Below are positions 42,632-53,298 of a stretch of 64,000 bases of DNA, piece after piece. Each line of letters opens with the position of its first letter. The first letter of the stretch is position 1. The DNA comes from Neurospora intermedia (lineage: Eukaryota; Ascomycota; Sordariomycetes; Sordariales; Sordariaceae). A program made the translations under genes and the position numbers. The stretch is from contig BTPP01000001.1 of the NCBI GenBank assembly GCA_037102815.1, positions 3,249,001 to 3,313,000 on the forward strand, given 5' to 3'. The notes beneath the pieces were generated by a model. It was given only the letters and a program-made list of their open reading frames with translations, was not told the origin of the DNA and made no database searches.

Positions 42632-45442
42632 ATGCCGGTCCAGCAACCACAACTCCCGCTCCCCGACGGCCCCGGCCCTCATGCCATGGGAACCGCCACC
42701 GGCACCGTCCCCCCTTCTACTACCTCCGTCGCCTCACCACCCCCCGGTCCGGCGTATAAGCGCGCAAGCCGCAAAGGCGCGACTAAGCGATTTGCCTGTA
42801 GCTATGAGGACTGCAACAAGGTGTATTCCAGGGCAGAGCATCTCCAACGCCATCAGCTCAACCATGATCCCAAGGAGATATATCGATGCGATTTTGCCGG
42901 CTGCGAACAGCAGTTCGTTCGTGCCGATCTCCTATCACGCCATAGAAAACGGCATTCGGCCTCTTACGTTCCACGAAACCGCGTACCCAGCTTCAGCACC
43001 CCCAAGGACCATCATGACCTGCCCACTCCAGGCCAATCAACCTCCTCTCAGGGCCAGACGCCCGCCTCGTCCACTTCTCACCAGGTAGCCATTGAGTCTC
43101 GCTCCATCTTCCAAGGTGCCCCCCATGATGCTGCCATCCTTCTCATTCCTGATTCTCGCTCGCAACAACCGCAATCGCAACACCAGGTTCTGCCGTCTCT
43201 GCAGCATCTTCAGTCCCACCATCAGCAGCATCAACAACAACAGGGGCACCATTCACACCATCAGGGCTCGTCAGCCATGGACCAGCACGCAAGCCCCCAC
43301 TGGGCATCTCCAACAAGCAACATATCTTCTGCCCATGCTCTTCCGCCAAAGAACGGGTTTTTCCAACAAAATGTAACTCACGGCCACATAGCCGGCCAAC
43401 AGCCGCCCCTTCTACCTTATAACCCCAGTGTTGACTTTCCCAGCGAGGACCTGGCCAGAGAAAACTTCGCCGTTTGGCTGTTCAACCCGCAAGACTATAA
43501 CTGTGATCTCAGCGTCTCCCATCTCCCGTTTCTTGATGGTGGACTAGAGTCAGCATTGAACAACAACATTCATTACGATTATGACTCCATCACCAGCGGT
43601 CGCTCTCAGGTCGATAGTACCCCCACGCGGGTCACCGAATCCGATAGCGATTTCATCACCGAGGCCCGGCTCCAAGAACTATCCAGCCTTTTCTTTGCAT
43701 ATAATGCGAAGCAGTTGAGATGCAGGCCCAATAGCCTGCGCATCACAGAGGTTGTTGACAAGAGTGGCTGTGGAACTATGCCGGTCCTAAATCTCGATAT
43801 GACGCGCGACTGCTTACAAGAGTATTGGGACCATGTGTCGGCTCGCCTCCCCATTGTTCACCAACCTACCTTCTCTTACAATAAGTGCTCGGTGTACCTC
43901 CTCCTGGTCATGATTGCGCTAGGCGCTGCGTCGCTTCGCATGAGAAACTGTGGCGACTGCTACACCCATTACGACGTCGTTGCTGACATTATCGTCCTTG
44001 GTGTGCGGTTGGACATCCTGGGCACGGAAGAAGCAATCCCGCCTATAGCACTATGGGTTGCGCAGGCGTTAGTCTTGCTCGAGTTCTACGAGAAGCTCTA
44101 CTCGTCCAGACTCCTACACGAACGAGCCCAAACCTACCACCCAGTCACTCTTAACCTTCTACGTCGAGGAAGTCCACTCATCGGCCGCTCCGGTAGCGAA
44201 TCGCCTCCGGAACCAACTGGCTCAGCAGATTATAACGGCAACAGCACTCAAAATGTCACGAACCTGGACTCCCGGACTTGGTGGTCTCGATGGGCGCAAA
44301 CAGAGTCAATGCATCGCGTTGTCTTTGCCGCATTTATGCTGGATATCACTCATGCAGCAATGTTTGGTCATAAAGCCGATATGGTGCCATATGAGATACA
44401 GCTACCACTACCATGCGATGATAATCTGTGGTCGGCTTCGAATCCCGACAATGTCCGCCAGCTCGATCAAAACCTGCGAATGTATGGCGTTAAGCCAGTA
44501 TCGTTCCTCGAGGGGCTGAAACTCGCAATTCACGGCAAAGAAGTCATGACCCATTCATTTGGCCGCATGATCATCATGTCAGGTCTCCTCAGTGTCGGTT
44601 GGCATCTTCGACGGAAAGAAACACACAATTTGATGGATCTTACAAAGATTCCCAACAGCAAAAGTGACAGCTGGAAGATGACTCTACTGAGCGCGTTTGA
44701 TCAATGGAAGGCCTACTTCGACAAAGCCCAGGGGTCTCTAGGAGGGTCAAACATGGTTGATCCCATTGTACCCTATGCCGGTTCAAACGGCCCGATACAG
44801 AGTGCCGCAGTGCTCTATCATTTGGCGCAGTTCAGTTTGTTTTCCGACATCTTGGACTGCCAGATCCTTGCCGGCGCAAAACGTCTCTTGGGCAAGAAAA
44901 TATCAGATCAAGCCTACCTCAAGGTCGTGCCCAAAATGAAGGCCTGGGCAAGCATGCCCGGTACTCGTCATGCGATTCTTCATGCCTACAAGGTACTCCA
45001 TTGTATTCTTGTTGACCCACGAGGAAACAAGGGCGAGCAGAATTGGCAAACCAAAGGCCACGGGCTTCCACCGATGACTATGCAACCATACTCTTGCCGT
45101 AACGAGCCTGATCCGCACCGGCCATGGATCATGTATTACGCTGCCCTGAGCATTTGGGCCTTTGTCCGTGCGTCTACACTTACTAGTGCTGCGCCCGTCT
45201 CGAGTATTACTTCTCGCTCCAGGAAACCCGAGCAAGTCAACTTCAATCGCGTTGCCGCTTATCTCTCCAAAGTCGCGGCTCTGTCCGAGTTGCCGGAATC
45301 CGCCGCAGCTGGCCTCAAAGATGGGTTGCCTGAATTGCTTGACGTCCTCTGCTCAGTCCTCTACGAAGCCAACTCGGAACTTCTCAAAGAAGCGTGTGAG
45401 CGGCTCACATGCTGCAAAGACATTCTTACCTCAGAGCAGTGA
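42632..45442 (+). CDS. C2H2 zinc-finger transcription factor with fungal-specific domain
   Basis: Single exon of 936 aa from ATG 42632; the frame extends upstream to 42596 only through a GTG. Two C2H2 fingers sit at C56-C61-H74-H78 and C86-C91-H104-H108, joined by a linker of the NHDPKEIYRC type. A Gln/His/Ser-rich region (~150-260) follows, and then a fungal-specific transcription factor middle homology region (~400-800; LARENFAVWLF, DCLQEYWDHVSARLPIVHQPTFSYNK, LLVMIALGAAS). This pairing of C2H2 fingers with the fungal_trans domain is a known fungal class, some members of which control carbon or lipid use; targets here are unknown. Confidence 0.92.
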   Translation: MPVQQPQLPLPDGPGPHAMGTATGTVPPSTTSVASPPPGPAYKRASRKGATKRFACSYEDCNKVYSRAEHLQRHQLNHDPKEIYRCDFAGCEQQFVRADLLSRHRKRHSASYVPRNRVPSFSTPKDHHDLPTPGQSTSSQGQTPASSTSHQVAIESRSIFQGAPHDAAILLIPDSRSQQPQSQHQVLPSLQHLQSHHQQHQQQQGHHSHHQGSSAMDQHASPHWASPTSNISSAHALPPKNGFFQQNVTHGHIAGQQPPLLPYNPSVDFPSEDLARENFAVWLFNPQDYNCDLSVSHLPFLDGGLESALNNNIHYDYDSITSGRSQVDSTPTRVTESDSDFITEARLQELSSLFFAYNAKQLRCRPNSLRITEVVDKSGCGTMPVLNLDMTRDCLQEYWDHVSARLPIVHQPTFSYNKCSVYLLLVMIALGAASLRMRNCGDCYTHYDVVADIIVLGVRLDILGTEEAIPPIALWVAQALVLLEFYEKLYSSRLLHERAQTYHPVTLNLLRRGSPLIGRSGSESPPEPTGSADYNGNSTQNVTNLDSRTWWSRWAQTESMHRVVFAAFMLDITHAAMFGHKADMVPYEIQLPLPCDDNLWSASNPDNVRQLDQNLRMYGVKPVSFLEGLKLAIHGKEVMTHSFGRMIIMSGLLSVGWHLRRKETHNLMDLTKIPNSKSDSWKMTLLSAFDQWKAYFDKAQGSLGGSNMVDPIVPYAGSNGPIQSAAVLYHLAQFSLFSDILDCQILAGAKRLLGKKISDQAYLKVVPKMKAWASMPGTRHAILHAYKVLHCILVDPRGNKGEQNWQTKGHGLPPMTMQPYSCRNEPDPHRPWIMYYAALSIWAFVRASTLTSAAPVSSITSRSRKPEQVNFNRVAAYLSKVAALSELPESAAAGLKDGLPELLDVLCSVLYEANSELLKEACERLTCCKDILTSEQ

Positions 45443-45711
45443 TGGTGTTATACAAAGGGGCAAACATTTACTACACTTAAGTGGAACGGGGCACATGGCA
45501 CATTCGCAAGACAGTGTATGTATGCTTCATTTCTATAATGTGAATGGCGGTAAATCGAAGCAGTGATCTAACCATCTATGAAGTTTAGAATCTTTCGACA
45601 CACCAATGTGCATTTAGGAGAGCTCAGTTGCACCGGCTAGCTGTTTACTGAAAATCCCCCGTGAATGCATGTCGGATAACCATCGACTGCGTTTGGCAGT
45701 GTTCATATCAA

Positions 45712-47304
45712 TCACAGCTTGAAGTATCCCCTCCACAGCTTCCGCAAAATGCCCTCGGGATCCCACTTGATTGCGACTTGCTTGAGTTTGGCGTGATTGT
45801 CCGCTCCATAACTCTCGAACACGCTTTGGCTGTTACCGGCGTAGTTGGCGTAGACAAAGCCATGACTCAAGCCCCTGCTCTCAGCAAGGTCGTTGATTTT
45901 ACCGATCACTTCCTCGGAGCTCATCTCCATCAATTCGTCAAGCGCACTATCCGACCACTGTGCCGCCACCTGGATCAGCATTAGGGGGCCATCGCTCTGC
46001 TTCAAACCCAGCGCGTTCCCGCCGTTTACCTCCATGGCCTTCAGCACGTTGAGTGGGATAGCTTGGTACGCCAAGTAGGGAGTCACCGCAGTGCCATTTG
46101 CGGCCGCTATAAGTTTCTCGACATGGTCCTGCCAGAGAGGCACGATGTCGATGAGAAGGGAAGGATCAGTAGCTTTGACTGTCGTATCCCACCACGTCTG
46201 GCGGGAACCGTACGGAACGTCAATTTCACGAGATATGGTCGACACGTTGACGATGGATTTTGACTTCGTGATGGTTGGCAGGGACTCGAAAGGCTCGAAT
46301 ACTTCAGGGACAGTCTCATGGGCACTATCCGCTGTGTTCGGCAAGTCTGCATGGAACAGGTCGCTGATTACAGCGTAACCACCCAGCATATCCATATGCG
46401 TCAAGACCATGTAGCTGTGGGCCTTGTTGTCGCTCGGCATGCCGTTGACAGTCAGATTCTGATACGCGGCAATAGCGGAGGTGTTAGCTGCGCCAGGGAT
46501 TATGAGACTGCTGTGCCATATGTTGCCGCCTGGTTGCTCGTACGCTGCCATATCGAATCTGGTTACGATTCCAAAACTGGAGCCGCCCCCGCCGCGCAGC
46601 GCCCAAAACAGATCCTCGTTCTCAGTGGGAGAAGCATTGACGATGAGCCCGGAAGCGAGTACGACCTCGTAATTGCGCACGTTGTCGCATGCCCAACCGT
46701 ACATTCCAGAAAAGAACGATATACCTCCGCCGAGAATCAGACCGCTGACCCCCACGTCAGCCACACGGCCACCCGCAACGACAAGTCCCAGCGTATCGAG
46801 GGCCTCGGAGACGTTGATCCATCTGTTTCCAGCGCCAATCGATACCGTCTTACGATCCGATGACACGTTGAGGGTGGTGAGGTACATCAGGTCGACGGTG
46901 ACGCCGCCATCAGAGTTGGAACCGCCTGCGAAAGCAGTGTGACCGCCACCCTTGACGGAGAACTGAGTGTTCAGTGAGGCAAGTACCTTCATGGTCGCCG
47001 CAACTTCGAGCGTATTCTCAGGCGCCACGAAGCACGCGGGTGCGATGTTGTCGGTCTGCCGGTTGGACCAGTAGTGGTTCTCTTGGGCATATGTGGGTGA
47101 GTCAGGGTAGTTAACGCGCCCTTGAGGGAGAGCAAGGTCGATGGCTTTGCACTAGATGAGGATAATGTCAGTATGGGTTCAAATTGCAATAAGATGTTGG
47201 GGTCTTACTGCTGCGTCTGATGACGGAGACAACAGAGTGCAGCACCCTGCGGTTGCCAGGGAAAGGGCCCCAAGCAAAATCTTGTTAAAGCCCGAGAACA
47301 ACAT
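45712..47304 (-). CDS. Secreted FAD-linked oxidase, berberine-bridge-enzyme-like
   Basis: Two exons (47304-47209 and 47151-45712) give 511 aa; the intron is 57 nt, phase 0. Residues 1-~20 (MLFSGFNKILLGALSLATAG) are a signal peptide. The PCMH-type FAD domain shows VKGGGHTAFAGGSN, where H103 is the expected covalent FAD-attachment histidine, and VSGLILGGGISFFSGMYGWACDNV with LFWALRGGGGSSFGIVTRF. The C terminus is a BBE domain (YANYAGNSQSVFESYGADNHAKLKQVAIKWDPEGILRKLWRGYF). Such enzymes oxidise sugars, alcohols or secondary metabolites with O2. No biosynthetic cluster surrounds it. The gene is convergent with the transcription factor, 269 bp apart. Confidence 0.92.
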
Positions 47305-49719
47305 GTTGATGGTTGGGGATGACTCGATGGTTCTCAGCCTTCCATGGGTGGATGAGAGAATGAAAGATGGTAGTAACTAGAGGTATGCAGGTCGAGGGCG
47401 GGGGTTTTTGTAGCTCGAAATTACGTTCCACGAGGGAAGGAACCTCTCGCCATCTGCATCCTCGCTTCCGTCCGGTTTCGAATCATGCAGTTTGATGGCA
47501 TTCATGGCGGATATGGTATGGAAAGCTTTGCCGAAACCGGCAGACATGTGTGAGAATCAGGAGTGGGCACCGGGAGGTCTGGGGGCAGCCATCAAGACTT
47601 ATGTCCAGAATTTCTGACCATCACCTTCACCACTCCAATTTACTCTCAGTTCACCGACCCGACCAGCTTCTACCCTTGCATGTTCCAAATTTGGGGCGAT
47701 TCCTCTCCCCCTCGCCCGTTTCTTGTCATCACTCCATTTCAGAAACCCAAGGGTCTAGCACTAGGTTGACGCCATTCAAGAAGATGCTGATCAAACCCGC
47801 AAATGCACAACTGAGATCACTGCCCAATTACCTACATTTGTTGTTGTCGGTTTTAGCTCTTAAGAGGCGAAGAAGCTAGCGTCCAATATCCCAGATGGTC
47901 GGGTCCGTTGGCATTAAACGGCGCAAGTGTCAAAGCCGGTTGTCAATGCTGTGCACTACGCAAGCTGGTGGGGTAGCCAGGGCTGTTCCACGAATCAATC
48001 TTTTGCATGCCCCCTAGAACACATGAAAAGATGCGGGACTAACTGTACTATCGGGTCACTATCAAAATATGTATCCATTGTTCGAAATAGGAATGTCGAT
48101 GAAACTCCAGGACCATGAACTACTACCCTTGTTGTTGCGCTCGGATAAGAGACCGGAGAAGTGACAGTGTTACGTTCCCCTCATGCCTTTTATCACCAAG
48201 TGCCATTGAGGGTTCAATAGTGTCATGATGAAACGCATTTCTCTGCTGCAAGTAGCCTTCCAAGGATTGTAGGTAATTTGTTGGACACGACAGATATTCC
48301 TACGATCCTTATCATACAAACAACGTGGAAGCCAGGTTAGTAAACACTCGAAGCCGTGTCCCGGCCGGTGGGAGTCCGACATGCCCGGTGATAGATCCAC
48401 CACTGAAGGTCCGGGACGGAGTGTTCCCCGAGGAGGAAGTAACTACATACTGTAATGGGTACGTACCTCTATACGATAGATACCTATAATAAACACACCA
48501 TGCACTTTTCCACCACTCATAAAACGCTCTTCCTCTATAGGTACCCTTCAATCTCCAACCAATGCCAAAGCCCGGCGCAAGAGCCGAAGAACCGTTGTGG
48601 TGGCTCACCCGAGACGAAGTAGATGAGACCAACCACCAACAGCTTAGGGAAACCAGTCCGCTGCCGCTCGTCAAGGGGAAAAAAAAAAAAAAAAAAAAAC
48701 CGTTGCGAGACATTGATAGGGATTGGACAACAAGTCGGAAAAAATTGGCCAGAGTCCCCTTTGGATATTTTTATTCAGGAATTTCCTAGAACTCAAGATC
48801 AGAGGTGTTACAAGAACGCTTTTGGATGCGTAGAGGTGGTAGGAGTCTACCTACCCAAGGTATAGTGTCAAAAGTCTGAACTAATTTTGTCCAGGATGAG
48901 GGTAGAAGTTGAGTTTCTAAGTGATGATTGCACCCACTGAACATGACACCCTGCATACACAGTGCGACCAGCTAGAATACTTGTTCAGGAACAGTGTCTC
49001 TTTCCCACTTCCGCCGGACTGTCAGGTGTATGCGCACTTGATCGCTTGCTGCTTAGTTTTCTCGACTGTTCGGACGTTGAGCTTTGCAATGGGGAAATCT
49101 GCGTGGAAGAAAGAGTTCGATTTGCAGGGTGCATGGAAGTTGATTTGGTAGGTTTCCGAGACTCGTCACAAAAGTAGAGTTGCCCGTCAGGTCAGGTCCC
49201 TACCTAGACTTGGCAGCTATCGATGCATCATCACCTCTCACGATCTTCATGTCCCAAACGGTTGAGCCGGCGAGATTTGAAACTCCTCACGCTCAGCTTT
49301 CGCTCCCGAGAACGGTATGCTAAGGTGATTCCAAAAAAAATTCGACAAATCTGTATTATATCTGTAGGGTTGAACCGCGGGTATGTGTAAGCGACGAAGT
49401 CGTCCTGTCCACTGCCCCTAAGACTACCTCTGTGGACCTCGCCGGTTTCGATGTGGAATAAGGGATCACGCTGTTGGGATAAATACGACATTTGGCATTG
49501 ATCCAACACGAATTGTTCAGCCCCTGCCTCTCGAATACCTATCTTACAAGAACACCAATCACCAACACTTGCTGATCTAAAGTCCGGTACATATCGACAC
49601 TTGAGGGACCATGACAAGAAACCACCAGCTGTCGAGTTTCACGACCATTGCGTGCAAAAATGGTTATCATATCTCCAACAATCCTTTACCTTTAAGGGCT
49701 TCAAGACTGGAGGACACAT
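47305..49719. other. Long intergenic region with no clear gene
   Basis: 2.4 kb upstream of the oxidase. It has a 21-base A run at 48679-48699 and several ORFs under 140 codons with no family signal. This is the largest gene-poor stretch left of 54 kb. Confidence 0.5.
48679..48699. repeat. Poly-A tract
   Basis: An uninterrupted run of 21 A. Confidence 0.9.
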
Positions 49720-50123
49720 AGGCCTTTGTGAGAGATGGGACCGGTTCCATATATGTGTTGAGAGTTGATGGGGTGACACTCAAGGTTGGGAGAGATTATG
49801 TTATTCAGGAGCAGGGGAGGGGGAAGGGGGGCGGTTGTCCTAAGAAGAAGTTATTGGTGAAGTACCTACCTTTCTAAAGAGGCGGCGCCAGGGACCAACG
49901 CAAATCTGACGGTTACGTTCTCGACGGGTGCAAAGAGTTAGGTGGAGATCGTCCAGTGGGATCTACCGGTGCCGGCACAGACGGGTTCGTTGGCGAGCGC
50001 GGTGCTGTCGGGTCATGTGTAAATTCCGGTGGTCTGCAAGGGGTATAATCGGGTGCCGGCAGTGAAGATAATCAAGGCGGATGCCTCATATGTGTTCGAT
50101 GACTGGACGATGTGGGTTATCTA
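49720..50123 (+). pseudogene. Coding-like relic of unidentified protein
   Basis: Two adjoining stretches read like protein in different frames: one with TGSIYVLRVDGVTLKVGRDY, and one with GTNANLTVTFSTGAKS, EIVQWDLPVPAQTGSLASAV and VKIIKADASYVFDDWTMWV ending in a stop at 50122. The second is broken by two in-frame stops. Amphipathic beta-strand-like patterning suggests a secreted beta-sandwich protein, but I do not recognise the family. It could be chance. Confidence 0.35.
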
Positions 50124-50437
50124 ATGTGCAAGAAAGCCGCGGTAAAAGTCTTTTCCGTTTTTTCTTTTCTCTTCCTCGTTCCTATTCTCTATTCCTTTCC
50201 TTTGTTGCCTGGAGGTTTGTGTAATTGCTAATAAAACCAAAGAAAAAAGACATATCGAGACCAGTTGGGTTAAACTTTGACAGGCTCATCGTCCGTGGGC
50301 AGACACTGGATGCGGTGATTATCCGCGTGATGCAGGGAACGGGAAATACTTGAATTATACCCTGACGGTTTGATCAGAGGTATTGGGGGTATCATTGGTG
50401 TTTTTGTTAGTGTTCAGGGGGGCCTGAGGCGTAATAC

Positions 50438-51475
50438 TCATGGCGAGGTTGGAAGTTGCGCAACCACTTCTTTCTTCTTCCCCCAACTAAAAGGTCGTGA
50501 TTTGGCTTTCCTTTCCTGCATCACAACCTCCTCATGTGCTTCTGGTTCTGGCTCTACATGTCCCCCAAAGGCAGGGCTGATGCTACGCCGAATCTCCTTC
50601 ACTTTTAGGAATTTCGGGGTCTGCCAGTCCTTGTTGGCCAGTTTCTTCCGCCATGATATCTCGCTGAACTCTGCGAGTAACTTGTCTCTCATATCCTTAG
50701 CAGTGTTGATATCTGTTCCCAATTTGATGCCTAGCTCAAGAAGGAGGTGGGAGGCGAAGATTTGGCAGTTGTTATCGATCAAGCCATACCTTGGCTTCAT
50801 CTGCTTTATTGCCTTATTGCCTAAGTGGGTGTGAGCAGGAATTGTCTCTTATGGTGATTTGTTCCGAGGATATACTGGAGCCACTTGTTCGGACTTACTG
50901 GCTGCTAATACTGCTTGATCATTCCACCTTGTCTCTCCAACTTGTAGCTTGTTCGTCCACTTCTGTGACCCAACCAAGCCATGCTGGTTTACCACTGTGA
51001 AGTCTTTCTCCTGTTTTGATGCGTCAGTATCTGTTCTTTCTGGTTCCTGGCCGTCCATTCATCCGGCTATCCTTCGAAATCCCCATCGCAACATACATAC
51101 CATCCACAACTCATGATAATAATCCGTATCCTGATCCCCCACCAATACAGCCCAGTGATTTGTCGGATCCGGGAACTCGCCCATTTCCTTGGTGATAGCT
51201 TGCCCCAGTCGCGTATGCTCGGCAAATAAAACGCCCAGGTTGTCCGCCACGGGATGCCAAGCGATGAAGACTGGTCGTTTTTTGCAGTGGTGGTGTTCTC
51301 GGCCGGGCGGAATGATGGATGGTAATGCGCCCAAGCCGATGATGTCGGCGAGGGCGTACTGCACTTTCAATAGCAGCTCATGGCGATGGGTCGCTTCTGA
51401 CTTCGTTTCGGACGGCGCGACGGAGTGCGAGTCGGAGTCACTGCCGCCCCTGGAAAATAGGTCTCTCATATGCAT
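50438..51475 (-). CDS. Uncharacterised papain-fold (NlpC/LRAT-like) protein
   Basis: Three exons (51475-51101, 51010-50899, 50820-50438) join in frame to 289 aa with GT-AG introns. The spliced protein has NHWAVLVGD (H107) followed by YYHELW, then KWTNKLQVGETRWNDQAVLAASNKAIKQM and YGLIDNNCQIFASHLL (C181). A His-containing strand that precedes a NNCQ helix is the layout of circularly permuted papain-like enzymes such as LRAT and some NlpC/P60 proteins, which act on amides or acyl groups. Specific function is unknown. The C-terminal ~80 residues are charged and Lys/Glu-rich. The correct joining of conserved-looking segments across both introns supports the model. Confidence 0.72.
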
Positions 51476-52594
51476 CTCTCAGACTAATCTTGCTGTTGAC
51501 GTTGTCGTTGTTACTGTCGTCCTTGTTGTTGCGTGTGTTCAATGACGTATCGTTTGTGAGCAAGCCCTTGGTGGCTTCCATACCCTTCTTACAGCCTCTT
51601 CGAGATGGGGATATATCGTTTTCCGCCAGGAACGTTTGGCAAGATTGGCAACGCCAAGCCACGCTGTTTGAATGATGTGTGTTGACGGGAAAGGTCGATC
51701 CTTTATATCCTCGAGGTTCATACTCTTGGTTTCCGAAATGTCTCAAACGCTTACAGCTAAATGAAAGCAAGTCAGGGAGTGTGGAACAATTCCCACTGGA
51801 TCCGCGGAAGTTGCGGCACCAGAGGCAGTCCAAGATTCGGCTCGCGGGAATGGATCACTGATCGTTATGTCCCGGGGGGGCAATCGGGGGATACACTGCA
51901 GTATGTATACTCCGAAGTGCGGCGATGCACGGTCGACACAATGTGGCGTATGCAAAATTACCCAGGCGTGACGCGCGTAGTTTTGTGGCGCAGTCCACGA
52001 AGCCAGCTGATGATTTTCAAGATCAGAAACATCTTCAATCTGCACTGGTCATCTCATCGCCCATTCTGATGTTGTTGCTCTGCCATGTTTGTTAGCATGG
52101 CAGGTGTTGAGCAGGACTTTTTGGCGCAAAGGTTTGGACATTTCAGGGGCAAGACGGGTTAACTGTCTAGCGCCTTTCGGGGGATGGCAAGAAAGCCCAG
52201 CCTGGGCAGTGGAGGTCCACAGCAGGCGGCGCGGATGATGATTTGCATGAGTGATTCACCAGTTGTTGTGACCAAACTGAAGCGAAGTCTCTGAAAAGAT
52301 CTGGAAGTGAAATGGAAAGAAAAAAACGGCACAAAATCCATGGCGGGCAGCTCCTGTAAAGGTAGAGATAGGGTAGCCTAGTAGCGTACCGAAGATGCCC
52401 CTGTCCGAGCGTCATGTCCGCCCCAGGATTTGGTGGAGAGATAGGATCCTGAGAACGCCTAGACCACCGCCCCAGGCACTGCAGATCGTTGACGTCACAT
52501 GTTGACTTACACGACCTCGGACTTCCTTTCAGTAACAAACTCCTATTTCGACCTCGACTAAAGAACAACACGCAATTGACATAAACAATCTCGA
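51476..52594. other. Divergent intergenic region
   Basis: Between the papain-fold gene (minus) and the GFA-like gene (plus). ORFs on both strands lack recognisable features. Confidence 0.5.
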
Positions 52595-53253
52595 ATGCTC
52601 CCGAGCCGAGTTCTACATCAAAAGCCAACTTCGATTTTCTGCGCAAGCCAGTTGAGAATACTTCGCCTGCCTACAGCGCCGAGTTTTACACGAAATCCTC
52701 TCCTCCAGACATTCATCATGAGCATCCACATGAAGGGCCGTTGCGTTTGCGATAATTTGCAGTACTCGCTAGAACTTGACTCCCTGGACGATGCGAGAAC
52801 CACACTTTGCCATTGCAACAGCTGCAAGAGGGCGTTTGGAACCAACTATGGTCTCACAACCAAGGTCCCCCTCCAGGGTTTCAAGTACGAGGCTGGAACC
52901 CCCAAAAAGTTCAAGCAGCACAATGGTGTGACAAGGGAGTTTTGCAATAACTGTGGCGCTTACATCTGTGAATACGGGGTAATATTGGTCTCCACAATAC
53001 ATCACCTGGAAACCCATTACTCACCAGGCTTTCACAGGAAGAAGCAGCGGACAAGTTCCGGTATATCATGTGGGGGTCCTTTGACGAGCCGGAAAAGGTA
53101 CCTCCCAAGGGCGAGTTTTTCTGCAAGAACAAGCCCAAGTGGATGCCCGATATCCCAGGTATGTATGGTTCAAGGGGTGAATCCAAAAGTAAATCGAGTG
53201 TATAGTCTAACTGGGTTACAGGCACCTTTCGGAAGCAGGAGATCAAGGAGTAA
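52595..53253 (+). CDS. GFA/CENP-V-type zinc protein
   Basis: Three exons (52595-52978, 53038-53158, 53222-53253) give 178 aa; the first intron uses the second of two nearby acceptors to stay in frame. Zinc ligands typical of the glutathione-dependent formaldehyde-activating fold are present: C50/C52 (GRCVCDNL), C72/C74/C77 (LCHCNSCKRAFG), and C117/C120 (FCNNCGAYI). FRYIMWGSFDEP and PKWMPDIPGTF complete the family pattern. Residues 1-41 are basic and lack acids, like a mitochondrial presequence; an internal Met at 42 would give a cytosolic form. Fungal members are mostly of unknown substrate, perhaps glutathione adducts. The 3' end is 45 bp from the convergent alcohol dehydrogenase. Confidence 0.88.
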
Positions 53254-53298
53254 TGGCATGCATGACGAAAAACAACACCGGGATGAGCTCAAGAATAA

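Noticed and set aside
46318-46863. 181-codon ORF opposite the BBE-like oxidase
   Set aside because: The minus-strand gene has signal peptide, FAD motif and BBE domain; this is its complement.
48562-48789. 75-codon ORF spanning the poly-A tract
   Set aside because: Its Lys run comes from the A tract and no family or leader supports it.
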